Assembly (NCBI GenBank): GCA_021399435.1
Contig: JAJTUP010000040.1
Location: 248,001-312,000, forward strand
Length of the DNA: 64,000 nucleotides
DNA from: Diaporthe sp. PMI_573
Lineage: Eukaryota; Ascomycota; Sordariomycetes; Diaporthales; Diaporthaceae
Direction: 5' to 3'
The position numbers and the translations under genes are program-made. Each line of letters starts with the position of its first letter. Position 1 is the stretch's first letter. The notes below the pieces were generated by a model. It ran no database searches. It was given only the letters and a program-made list of their open reading frames with translations, and was not told the origin of the DNA. Shown here piece after piece: positions 11,101-20,283 of this stretch.

Positions 11101-11185
11101 AACATCACGCGAGGTTTGGACGTCATGTCAACATCAACTCAATGCACGTGCTATGTGATGTTGTGTGGCATTGATCGGAACCTTG
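8153..11185 (+). mobile_element. hAT transposon, about 3.0 kb, with intact transposase
   Basis: Terminal inverted repeats are CAAGGCTCCGATCAA at 8153 and the complement of CAAGGTTCCGATCAA ending at 11185. Subterminal regions (8190-8310 and 11040-11165) are packed with ATGTTGAT/ATCAACAT motifs in both orientations, a usual hAT feature. The 8 bp on each side (TCCCTTCG and TGCAAGAC) do not match, so no target duplication is visible. The right flank is LINE sequence and the left flank is not, so the flanks were probably joined from different places. Confidence 0.88.
8462..11030 (+). CDS. hAT transposase, three exons, 823 residues, intact
   Basis: Exons 8462-9569, 9618-10214 and 10264-11030 join in frame (2472 nt). 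Introns are 48 and 49 nt; removing them gives KKGPVGKLHNIVHDIY and DEYYHKLDETPVYYTAMALH, continuous with relatives at 31.7-35.2 kb. The N-terminus has a BED-like Cys pair (WVCRPCIKQ) with later His residues. The catalytic core shows LVHLSFDGWTAR and GYTTLDNAANND (two acidic residues of the RNase H fold), and NDTRWLSQLYM. The C-terminal hAT dimerisation block is MSAECERLFSASGRMVSPHR. No stop or frameshift interrupts it, so an active cut-and-paste transposase is possible. Confidence 0.9.
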
Positions 11186-12634
11186 TGCAAGACACGGTAT
11201 CTAACCACTGGCCAAAGCTGTTTCCACACCATTGCTGGCAGACCATCCTCTCCAGGTGCTTTCCAAGGTTTCGCTGCTAGCACTTTTTCTTCAACTTCCT
11301 CCATGGTGAGGTCTGGCATGTGCACTTCCGTCCGTTGCGGTCGCTCGCCTTCATCGTCAATCTTAGCCGGCAACGGGGGGAAGAACGTGCTGAGCAGCTC
11401 CTCTGCCTGCTCCACCGTATCTTCCGTGGTGGAACCGTCTTCCCTCTTCAAAGGGGGCACCCTGTCGTCCATAACACCTGTTTCTGGTTTTAAGTACTTG
11501 GCCGCCTTCCATATGTTGACATCTTCTGCCAGGAAGTCGTCCCAGTGCAGTTTTTTCTGTTTCCGGATGGCATCATGGTACTCCTTGGATGCTTCCTTGG
11601 CCCGTCTTTCCAGGTCGGGCCTCACTTGGCCTGCTCGCCGCTGTGCCCTGGCCTGATTTCGCCAGAATGTGTACACCCGCCGAAGTCCTGTCAAATCCTT
11701 CGTCCACCAGCGCTTCGCGTACGGTACTGGTTGTGCTCGGGGTGTCAGATCGTGGATCGCCTCGAGGACGACCCTCATTAACTGGTCTGTCTGCTCCTGC
11801 ACACCGACAGTCCAGGGAAGCTCTCGGAGATTTTTCTTCACCCTGGTTCTGATTGTTGTCCATGGTGCGTTCTTGAACGACAGTCTTTCCGTGACAATCC
11901 GATCAGGCATCGCGAGATCGAACGTCGTTTGGATCGCCCGGTGGTCCGATCCGTGTTCTGTCGGGTGTATGGAGCACGTCACCATTTCGTCTGCCAGTTT
12001 TGCCGTCGCCAGCATCAGGTCGATTGTGCTTTCCTTGTCGGGGCCTTGCCATGTCTTTGTGCCTCTCGGGAGGAGGCTGCATAGGCCGTGCTCGTTCATG
12101 ACGTCGATAATCGGTTCGGCCTCGCCTTGCCTTGCCAAGGCCACGTCGTCTCCTCCCCATAGCCGGTCGTGCTGATTAAAATCTCCGGCCAGAATGACGT
12201 CCACCGCCATCCCTGACCTGCTCCTGAGGTCGAGGATCACCTGGTGCAGGGTATGGCATGTGTTTCGAAGAGCCTGGGGCTTGCGTCCCGGCACATACAC
12301 TGACACAACCAACATTATTCGGTCCGGAAGTCGTATGGCTGCTGCTGTCAAGTCCGAGGACTGTATTGGTACTTGGTCGGCCCCCAAGTCCCTATTCACC
12401 CACAACATGCTCCGGATCGGCCATCTGCCATCTCTCCAAATCGTAGGGACCATTTTAATCCATCTGGGATGCCCCATCGGGACTGTTAATAGTTTGCCGT
12501 CACTTTTCCATGCCTGTGGTTCTTGGACTGCCACAACTGCAAAATCCTGGAGTCGCGTATCGTTCATTAGGCTCTCGTGTACCGTGTCCTGTTTTCTTAC
12601 ATTCAGTTGGATGACCTGGAATATTCTACTCATG
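11186..12634 (-). pseudogene. LINE ORF2: endonuclease and start of reverse transcriptase, truncated
   Basis: It starts MSRIFQVIQLNVRKQ at 12634. The AP-endonuclease-like domain shows VVAVQEPQAW, ILAGDFNQHDRLWGG, STIDLMLAT and EHGSDHRAI, the usual metal and catalytic residues (Asn, Glu, Asp, His). A linker and the first RT block (KPWKAPGEDGLPAMVWKQLW) follow. At VLH the frame passes into hAT terminal sequence and ends in a stop at 11134. The polymerase active site and RNase H are absent, so the copy cannot retrotranspose. Its ATG overlaps the ORF1 stop (CATGAGTAG), typical of stop-restart coupling. Confidence 0.9.
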
Positions 12635-14151
12635 CCGAGTAGGGTAGAGTTTCGGGCAGCTGCGACTGAACGACTCGTGCGGTCCACCACAGGGTACGCA
12701 CTTGGGTACCTGCGTCTGGCACTCACTATGATGGTGGTCTTCGGCAGCGCACCTCGCACATACCCGATTCTTGCTGCACGAGAAAGCCTTGTGGCCGAGC
12801 TCCTGGCAGTTGTAGCATTGTATCGGTCCGGCTCTCCGCTCGAACACGCTAGTGTACGCCGATTCACCCGCTGCAAGGAAGTAGCGTTCTTGTAGGAGTC
12901 TCCTGGCATCGCTGTTCTTGGTGAGGTATACCACCATGGATCCATATGCTTTCGCGTTGTCCTTTCGACTCAACCAGGCCATCTTGGCAATTTGAACTTC
13001 ATTCTCTTGGCCCAAAGCGTCCATCGCTCCAGGAAGGACCTTGCCTTCCTGGTCGAGAACGGCAGCACGGTTGATATTGTCAACTTTGACTGGGTACAGT
13101 TGGTCTCGGAGCACTCTTGCACCTGGAGCCTTCTTGGCCTCGATGATCGCCTTGATCCTCTTCAGTTCTTCCTCGTTCCTACCAATCACCCTCAGGCGGT
13201 TGGTATTCCGTCCATCTTTGGTGACTGCAACACATCGCCAACTCGGCTGGTCGCTGGACATTCGCATTTCCTGTTCAACGGTTTTGCGAATCATTGCCGG
13301 TGTAGCGTCTCCAATGTGATCCTCGGGCACCCTGGATGTGTCCACTGTGCAGAACACCGGCTTTGGAGTTGCCGATCGGGCCGTAGATGGAGATTGGATG
13401 GGAGTACTAACGGGTGTCATTCTGGCCGCGTCTGCATATGTCCGGCCCGGCGATCGTGGTGCCTGAGCCTTACTCAGTGTATCCAGCTGTAGTCGGGTCT
13501 GCTCCAGCTTGTCGCAAACCTGGGTAAGCTGCTGTCGGACTTGCGATAATTCTTGTGCCATCTGGGCCGTAGTCCTAGTAACTTCCTCAGCCATGCGGTC
13601 CCTAAGCTTAGCAAACTCGAGCTGAAATTCCGCCTTCATCGATTCCATTCTCTTATTGAAATCTTGTTCCAGGAGTCGTTTTAGGCTCTGGGCAACCTCG
13701 CTCATGCTACCAGCTGCCTTAGGCGCGGCCCGTTTCTTAGCTCGGGTATGACTCGGAGTTCCCTCACTGCTCTCCTCTTCCTGCCATTCCATAGCACCTT
13801 TTTGCTGCTTGGATTCCAACGCCCTCGTCGTTCTGGTCCTTTTACGCAGGGGACGATGACATCCCCCGCCCGGAACATCCTGTTCGCCTTCCATGACGAC
13901 AATGACGTCTGATGCGGGGTTCGCAACACCAGACATCCACCAGTGGCCAGAATCTCCGCCAAGCGGCCACCAGGTATTTCAAAGGTTGTAAAGAAGATAA
14001 AATAATTAGATTCGAGATCCGCAGGTGTCAGATCGTCTCGGCAATTCAGGAGTGCATAGTGGTCAATTGGAAAGCTCTGCTTTGAAAGTCTGATTGCCGT
14101 CTGTGTTGCTGCCTCAGGCAGTGATCGTAGTCTGGATTCTGTGATCGTCAA
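12626..14151 (-). pseudogene. LINE ORF1 (gag-like, CCHC zinc knuckles), one frameshift
   Basis: The N-terminal part (LRSLPEAATQTAIRLSKQSF, then FFTTFEIPGGRLAEIL) is in one frame from about 14151. The reading moves to another frame near 13920 and continues with a basic linker, a coiled coil (KRLLEQDFNKRMESMKAEF), and an RRM-like segment. The C-terminal knuckles are CYNCQELGHKAFSC, CARCAAEDHHHSEC and CVPCGGPHESFSRSC. ORF1 proteins bind the element RNA. The stop TAG at 12626-12628 overlaps the ORF2 start. The frameshift may be a disabling mutation. Confidence 0.82.
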
Positions 14152-14170
14152 GGCTAGGCAGGGGTCGGTT

Positions 14171-14510
14171 GTCTAACTAATGGGAATACGCCCAATGGGG
14201 TTGGTAAGACTGCAGCTACTGTCACTAGCTCTTGGGGAGGACTGAGACGCCTTACCCGCTCTCGGGCTTGGGCACATCATCGGACAGGAGATGCTTTTAT
14301 TGAAGTATACCTCTTAGCACGCAAAAATTATATACGCATCTAAGTACCGATTTTTTTTTTGGCAAATCAAAGGGCCATTTGCAATCAACGAACCCCCCGT
14401 CCCTGAGGCACGAAGGGCGGGAATGGGCGATTTTGAGGCCCCCTTAGTACAAACAATAACCTCGTTTTTCTGCCCAGAAGATCTCGTGGCTGGCCGCCTG
14501 AAGCCGTGAT
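14171..14510. other. No gene recognised
   Basis: About 340 bp between the LINE 5' end and the SCOC-like fragment, with a T9 run near 14352. No supported feature. Confidence 0.4.
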
Positions 14511-14680
14511 CTAGCTCATACCGGTTATGCCCCTAATATACTTCTGCAGTAACTTGTTCTTGCTGTCTAGCTTCTCGTGTTGCTTCTCAACCGCCTCGAC
14601 GCGTTTAAAGATGAGGAGTAGCGAGTCGTGCAAAGCCTTCGCATGCCTAGATCGCCAGCAACAACCGCCGGCGAGTCAGT
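14511..14680 (-). pseudogene. Short coiled-coil (SCOC-like) C-terminal fragment
   Basis: The minus-strand frame ending at TAG 14511-14513 reads LIFKRVEAVEKQHEKLD and KNKLLQKYIRG. It resembles the short coiled-coil (SCOC) family pattern of a charged heptad helix ending in L(L/Q)KYI. Upstream the frame meets a TGA (near 14684) and low-complexity residues, so no full gene can be built. Assignment rests on a short motif only. Confidence 0.38.
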
Positions 14681-14821
14681 CCTTGAGTGCTAGAGTCTTA
14701 ATACGCCCACGAGAGCGCCCACGAGAGATTTCAATGCAGTCTCCACTAACCGTCGTAATTCAGTATGCATTTCATGGCCCAATGCCTCAATATCCTCGCT
14801 TGTCATCCGTGGGCTCATGGC

Positions 14822-14960
14822 CAGTGTGGCTAACAAACCGACCGACCTAGACCGGCCCCTTCGGTCTGTCGGTTTGGGTTGGTCAAGGCTACCGGTCGGT
14901 CGGTCTTGGTCTGTCTGGGTGGGCTGCCAGTCGGTCTACGTCGGTCTGATAGTCCCATAC
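14822..14960. mobile_element. Probable orphan hAT terminus with CGGTC subterminal repeats
   Basis: It starts CAGTGTGGCTAACAAACCGA and then shows about ten CGGTC/GACCG units in both orientations within 140 bp, as in hAT ends. No matching second end or transposase was found. Confidence 0.4.
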
Positions 14961-15126
14961 CGAGGTTCAACCGGTGCAATTGAAATGATTCCAGAGGGTC
15001 CTGATTGACTCAAATTAGATCTAATCTCTGTGGGAGATGATAGGTACTAGTCACATCCGGCCTGGCTGCAGGTCTCAACATAGCCATTAGGTATTTAGAG
15101 AGCTACCACCACTCTATCACAATTTC

Positions 15127-15935
15127 TAATGGATCTGGGTTTGTGAAGCAGATGAATTGAAACATTTTCTGAGGTGCTTGCGTGAATCCAGGACAGCTTT
15201 CATACCATGGTCAAAGCACGTGCCACGGAAGGATCTCCAGTCAAGATCACTTGCTTCTATGAAGAGCTGCCTCTGCCGGGGATTGGTTTGGTAGGTCAGG
15301 TAACGCCTAGACAATCCTTAGCTCTAACAGGTATAATAGGTTGTACCGCAAGAGTTAGCAATCTTGCCGGGTTATATCCCTATCAGAATTCGTAGGGACC
15401 ACATGGGCATGACTAAGTTTGTTAGTCCTGAAGATCCTGGATTTGTGGCTGTCTGCGGAGAGCTACGAAGTTGGGTTAGAGCCATGGACGTAGCGGAGGG
15501 ATGCCAAGGGAACTTGCTACCATCAAGTAGGCGCAGTTGGGACAGGCAACCCGTTTATGCTGTGCAGCCTGGCAATGAGAACATAACTTTGGACAGGGCA
15601 AGCTAAACATTATCAACGGCCACTACTTTGGGGCCAGAAGGGATCAGCATATTGGTAAGATCCCATCTATGGAGTTTGAATAAGAGGTAGCACCATTTAT
15701 TTGAGTACAATTTATCTGTTTTAACGAGTACCACCCAAAGACCTTTCCATTGTTTACAAAGCGTGCCATGACAGCGCCGATGACTAGAATAGCCCGAAAT
15801 GTGAGAGCGGCACTTGACGTTGCGTCCAGCAAACAATCATCCAATGGGCAGATGACTCTACCAAACCTCCCTTTTGGCTTGTGGGCCCTGCAGGGACTGG
15901 CAAGTCTACTATTACACGCACTGTCGCCAAGCCCT
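15127..15935 (+). pseudogene. NLR-type gene remnant: esterase-like domain then NACHT P-loop
   Basis: The first part shows TEGSPVKITCFYEELPLPGI, an intron-like break (about 15292-15351), then ILPGYIPIRIRRDHMGMTKF and SPEDPGFVAVCGELRSWVRA. This is the C-terminal end of the alpha/beta-hydrolase-like domain that heads many fungal NACHT proteins. A second segment reads CHDSADD, then [18 protein letters not shown] and [15 protein letters not shown], the Walker A of a NACHT/NTPase. In-frame TAG and TGA occur where Gln and Arg are expected (15769-15812). Homology ends at 15935, where transposon debris starts. Family role: intracellular sensing and heterokaryon incompatibility. It cannot be functional. 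Confidence 0.72.
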
Positions 15936-16250
15936 CTGGTTATTTTTAAGGGCCTAAGTATACAGCAGCAGTGGTTTCCTCCCCAAAATCCTCCCAGATC
16001 TCGAACGCAGCATCTGATAGCTTCTGCATCGATTCGTCTGTCTTCGGCATGTCTGAAAGCTCCGGGTGAAGGTCCACGATCTTTTTTTTAAGCAGGTGCT
16101 AGAGGTTTTCGATGGGGTTTGGGTCATGGAACGCACCCCGCGTGAGAATGGGTGATGACTCGAGGATGCTGCTCATTGTTGGGCGCAGGCCACGGGTGTC
16201 GGACGACTGACGCTCCCAACGTCCCAGGCTATCACGCAGTCGTTGGTTCA
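15936..16250. mobile_element. Composite debris of pogo-like and Tc1/mariner (impala-type) transposases
   Basis: On the plus strand 15936-15985 reads [15 protein letters not shown], matching the transposase at 5050-5095. On the minus strand about 16150-15970 reads FHDPNPIENL, LLKKKIVDLHPELSDMPKTD and LSDAAFEIWEDF, the last Asp block and C-terminus typical of Tc1/impala transposases, with a stop after IENL. No termini are visible. Confidence 0.65.
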
Positions 16251-16339
16251 GGTCAGTCCTCGATTAGAGAGCTGAAAGCAAGGTTGTCAATTTACCATAG
16301 ATTATATGTATTGTATGTGTGAGGCTCTAACGGCTGGTG

Positions 16340-16790
16340 TCTTGTGTGTGTGTGTGTGTAGTTCATTCCGCCCGGAGGCTCTAGGCCTAAAGGGCTCCTA
16401 ATACGCTACTGTACATATCCAGTTTGCCTCAGTTGTCGCCATAGTCACCTCATAGCCCCTAAAGATATCGTAGAGCCGCTCCTATCAATCCCATACAAAT
16501 AGAACCTGCGACGGTTTTTGTGCCTCTCAGATAGTACCAGCAACCTTCCTGCGGAATCTCGTGGGGTTAGTAGCAAGCCGGCTTGAAGGCGGATTCTCCA
16601 AGTGTCCAGTGTCCTATCTTCGGCGGCTGAAGCAAGACCTGCTGTCGTGACACGAGGGTGCTTAATGTGGTTATTCGAAGGTTTGGTAAGGTGGTTGCGG
16701 TGTAGTTTGTCTCCCGACTGCCTTGTTCCTCCGGCCCGTGGCCAAGGCAAACCTCGCCGTTCCCGGACCGCCTCCATGTTTAGTGTCCAG
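16340..16790 (-). mobile_element. LINE 3' fragment, reverse orientation
   Basis: The complement contains GCCGAAGATAGGACACTGGA, TTGGAGAATCCGCCTTCAAG and an (AC/GT)n run near 16345, as in the 3' UTR and tail of the LINE copies at 960-1060 and 56460-56690. Only the extreme 3' end is present. Confidence 0.8.
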
Positions 16791-17279
16791 CTTCGGGATC
16801 TGATAGAGCTTTCCCTCCAAGATAGAAGGTCAAGCCGCTTCGTCTCGTATCTATGCGCTGCTGGTGCTCAACCCCGAGGGTCGCTTCTCTTGTTCGTCGT
16901 CGCTGACGTCATTGACGTCATGCCCCGAGGGGGCCGCAACCAAGCGCCGAGGGCCACGCCGCTGAACGTTGGGCTTCAAAAAAACCCCGCCATTGCGTCT
17001 CTGTGTTGGCTCTGAGTAGCAGAAGCTCTCAGGTTCCCAGGGGATACCGCGTGGAGGTACAGAGTCCGACTTCATCCCCCATGGTGTCTTGTATGGGCGT
17101 GGAAATTTGCATACGCTTGGGCGCATGGCTCAGAAAATTGGGTGCCTCAGGCATCTGGCCAAGCCAAAATAACATAACCTACGTTGAGAGCAGATAAATC
17201 TAACTGCGCCCAGACCACTACTTCGAACGAACTTGATCGCGTCCGCAGCCCCGGGCACTCTAATCTCGAGGACGGCAAA
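16791..17279. other. No gene recognised; upstream region of the F-box gene
   Basis: Short frames only. A TGACGTCATTGACGTCA block at about 16904-16920 contains two TGACGTCA sites, the CRE/ATF-type bZIP consensus, one of them about 370 bp upstream of the F-box start. Confidence 0.45.
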
Positions 17280-18554
17280 ATGCCTTCCATAATCCCCCAC
17301 ATCTTAAAGTCATTCTTCTTGACGGTACGACAACAGCCCCAGATCATAGAGAACGAGGCGGCATACTCCCCCGCAACTAGCGGTCTTACTACGATTCCAA
17401 ATGAGATTTTCGCCGAGATCATTAGATATCTGCCGTCAGTCGACTGTTTATGCCTGTTTCTCACTTGCAAGTATTTAATGTATCTGAGCACGATCGACGT
17501 CAAGTGGAACGATACTTTCCAAAAGTCTTTCGGCAAGTCACGATCACCTGATACGCCGTGGACTATGGTCAAATACTACAGTATCGTCCAATCTGAGAAT
17601 GCCACCGGCATCACCGAATTACTTCGACGTCTGGAAAGGGACAATCTTGGAAAAGTCTGCACTGGCTGCCATCTACTACACACGCTCGCGCATCCAAAGG
17701 CTAGTTTTGAAGAGGTGAATCACCATGCCACACTTGGATTTCGCGACCTCGTCGTGCGCATTGGTCTGGACAGAGTACATGGCCCGGACGATCTCACCCG
17801 CTCCAGCCTTTGCAGCTTGTCCAGTTCGTCCACTTGGGATTTAGCTGGCCTAACGTTGGGGAAGGATGTCTTCCGTATCGGAGAGAAAGTTGACTTCCAC
17901 AGCTGTCTCGAGGACCTCGACGATATCCAGGGGTTAAAGGTCCACCGAATCACCCGCACGATAGTCCTCTTACCAGTCGTTGAACATGCAGTGCGAACGA
18001 GGAGCCCTGTTGTGTGCCGCTCATTTACCATCTGTTGTCATATGACGTTTCGGTATCTGGTTAATTCGAATCATCTACTGCGGGTAGGGTTGTCCGACTT
18101 TGAAAACCAGACCGAGGTGTGCAAATCCCGTTCAGGACGTAATTGGCGGTCAGAGTTCCTCAGTTGCAAACGATGTCATTGCCGGTTCTGCATCACCTAT
18201 TATCTAGTCAAACCTAACATTGGGTTGGAAATAGTCATAGACACCTGGTATACATATGGGGGCTTCTTATTTTTTAAGAGGCACCCTTGCGATCTGGACG
18301 GTTGGGAGAAATATTGGGATCCGTTGAGTTCGTCAACAGTCAAACATTCCAACAATGACCCTTACGGTGCCACCGGATACTCTCGCAAATTCGTCTACCC
18401 AACTGCAATGGTAACACCTCGCACTAGCGGAAACCCCAGCTCACAACTTTGGGATGATCTGCAATTCGAAGCCGCGCGAACCGTGAGGAGAAGCAAGATC
18501 ACCAGACAGTCGGGTTTAAGGCGCATAAGCATCGGCGCCGAGCGGCACGGCTAA
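17280..18554 (+). CDS. F-box domain protein, 424 residues
   Basis: ATG 17280 is the first ATG in the frame (context AAAATGCC). The F-box is at about residues 36-75: LTTIPNEIFAEIIRYLPSVD, then LTCKYLM, the Leu-Pro-x-E-(I/L) start expected for Skp1 binding. The long C-terminal part has Cys pairs (CTGCHLLH; CKRCHCRFC) often seen in fungal F-box proteins of unknown substrate, and an Arg-rich tail. No intron is needed. By family it would recruit a substrate to an SCF ubiquitin ligase. The substrate is unknown. It is one of the few undamaged host genes in the first 24 kb. Confidence 0.75.
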   Translation: MPSIIPHILKSFFLTVRQQPQIIENEAAYSPATSGLTTIPNEIFAEIIRYLPSVDCLCLFLTCKYLMYLSTIDVKWNDTFQKSFGKSRSPDTPWTMVKYYSIVQSENATGITELLRRLERDNLGKVCTGCHLLHTLAHPKASFEEVNHHATLGFRDLVVRIGLDRVHGPDDLTRSSLCSLSSSSTWDLAGLTLGKDVFRIGEKVDFHSCLEDLDDIQGLKVHRITRTIVLLPVVEHAVRTRSPVVCRSFTICCHMTFRYLVNSNHLLRVGLSDFENQTEVCKSRSGRNWRSEFLSCKRCHCRFCITYYLVKPNIGLEIVIDTWYTYGGFLFFKRHPCDLDGWEKYWDPLSSSTVKHSNNDPYGATGYSRKFVYPTAMVTPRTSGNPSSQLWDDLQFEAARTVRRSKITRQSGLRRISIGAERHG

Positions 18555-19001
18555 ACAGCGAAACAACAGAATCGACTTGAGAGGACCGGCATGTAGACCA
18601 AATTTTGGGGCTTCCATGCATCAGAGACAACGACGCCGGGCTATGCACAAGAGCAACCACAGCGCGGGCAATGAGGCGCGTTAAGCCAAATTTAATCGGG
18701 TGTTCTGAGGGATTCCGTCGCGGTGGCCACCACTAGAGGCTGGAGATGCTGCACGTCCTAGAAAGGCCTTGTCACCGCCTACCCAGTGTATGTTAATTCT
18801 AGTGATAGCGCTGGTTAGCAACGTTATGTGGGAGATACTTTATTAAAAAAACTGAGATTTGTACAACCATTTTCGGAGGTCTCTTTTTCCAATGATCTTT
18901 TTGAGAACACTATTGCGTAACATTGTGTTTGAGTAATGAAGCAGGCGGGTGTTGGGTTTATCAGAGAAACGTTTGATGCATTAATATCTTTTGAAGTCAT
19001 C
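18555..19001. other. No gene recognised
   Basis: About 450 bp between the convergent F-box and BTB genes. Nothing beyond short frames. Confidence 0.5.
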
Positions 19002-19589
19002 TCAGATAGTTATGGGAAGCTTCCGGATGGAGCATCCCTCTGAAGTGTCCTTCCACGCCTGCACCAGGATCGGAGTGGAAGGGATTCTCGTGGTAGCCCG
19101 CCGGACCTCAACCATGGCGTCGAGCGTGTGGTCACTAAGGCCATCTATGCGAAGCTCGTGTCCCAGCTTCCAGGCTCCGATCAGGATTTCGTATGATGGC
19201 AAGGTGTTGTCATCAGGTATGACCGCACCAGTGTACATGAAGTTTTGCACAATGCCGAACACTTCGACGCGGCAGTTGGGCAACCGCTCGACGTACTCGA
19301 CGTCGTCCAAATTAGCAATTTTCTCGCGGTAGTAGGACGACTTTGCGCAGAGAAAGTTCTTCTGCAAGCCGAATGGAATCTCATCTGGGCTAACTAGGAT
19401 CACGACAAACTTCGGGTGTGGCTCCAACTATGAAAAACTGTTCGGCTTAGGGACACTGGTAGGCTCTGATGGGTTCGACGCGGCTGGAGTGATGGCATTG
19501 CCCTGAGTGCCCGATGGTGTGAGTTGAGCCTGCGCAACAGCTCCCGCACCAGGATCCACAGGGCGTTCTCCCGGTGGCACATCCATCAT
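19002..19589 (-). pseudogene. BTB/POZ-domain protein, one in-frame stop and short C-terminus
   Basis: From ATG 19589 a Pro/Ala-rich N-terminus (DVPPGERPVDPGAGAVAQAQ) leads to PKPNSFS, then TAG at 19428. The same frame continues as FVVILVSPDEIPFGLQKNFL, CAKSSYYREKIANLDD, VEVFGIVQNFMYTGAVIPDD and YEILIGAWKLGHELRIDGLS, a BTB fold of the fungal type. The final LVQAWKDTSEGCSIRKLPI precedes a stop at 19002. The TAG is one C-to-T step from CAG. BTB proteins usually act as adaptors, for example for Cul3 ligases. Either the stop inactivates the gene or an unseen small intron removes it. Confidence 0.72.
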
Positions 19590-19716
19590 GGGTGCTAAGC
19601 CGAGAGGTACTCTGGTAAATCCGATACTAAAAACAACTGCAACGTAAACGTTGCAACAAATCACTAACAACAACACAGCGGTATTCTATTCTTACACATT
19701 ACATTCACGTCACATC

Positions 19717-20283
19717 ATGGACACTAACACTGCTTCTGTGTGCATCTTGTGTGGTGATCTCGGTGAGGTACTCTCATCAACCACGTACCGAGCTTTTGCG
19801 TGTGTGTGTAACCCCACACATCACTCTAATGCCGAACTCGAAATGGAACTCGAAATGGAACTCGTGAGGGAACTCAGAGAGACACTTGAGGAATGCGGTG
19901 AGATCGATGATGATCTGCTAACAGATGCTTTATGTTGTGGTGGTCCAAACACCAGAGCACTAGTCTGTTATGATAGCGAATGTGGAGACGAATCCGGCCA
20001 TTTTCACAGACACGGTGAGTGTGTACACCACCTATATGACTTCGATGGGACAGCTTACGCGTATTGTACTATCTGGGACCCACATGGCACGCCGGTCAAG
20101 TGTAAATACTGCCCCAATGGCGGAAGATTCCGATGTCCGTATCTGGAACATCAGAGAACGGCAATCACGAGGATGCTACTCCGTGCACTACCACTCGACG
20201 AAGGTATGACAGAGCTGGATTTTGAACACATGGAGGAGCGAACCATGATGAAGGCACTCACGCATGAGTCGAGTATGTTCTAG
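19717..20283 (+). CDS. Cys/His-rich protein of unknown family, 188 residues
   Basis: ATG 19717 has a good fungal context (CATCATGGAC). The protein starts MDTNTASVCILCGDLGEV and holds paired Cys/His: CILC, CVC, then a duplicated acidic unit (ELEMELEMEL). A dense metal-binding-like block follows: CCGG, C-x4-C, HFHRHGECVHH and CKYCPNGGRFRC. The tail is acidic. The arrangement suggests one or two treble-clef or RING-like zinc sites but fits no family I can name. It is divergent to the BTB gene with 127 bp between starts. No stops or frameshifts are seen. Confidence 0.6.
   Translation: MDTNTASVCILCGDLGEVLSSTTYRAFACVCNPTHHSNAELEMELEMELVRELRETLEECGEIDDDLLTDALCCGGPNTRALVCYDSECGDESGHFHRHGECVHHLYDFDGTAYAYCTIWDPHGTPVKCKYCPNGGRFRCPYLEHQRTAITRMLLRALPLDEGMTELDFEHMEERTMMKALTHESSMF

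Larger units (their letters stand above)
11186..14170 (-). mobile_element. Tad-type LINE, 5' half only
   Basis: It carries ORF1 and the endonuclease-through-early-RT part of ORF2 on the minus strand. Homology stops at the first RT block (after PVVRYRVLH) where the hAT terminus begins. The rest of the RT and the 3' end are not found on the other side of the hAT. The 5' limit near 14170 is approximate. Confidence 0.87.

Noticed and set aside
12194..13492. Plus-strand frames opposite LINE ORF1/ORF2
   Set aside because: Antisense shadows of the endonuclease and gag-like regions.
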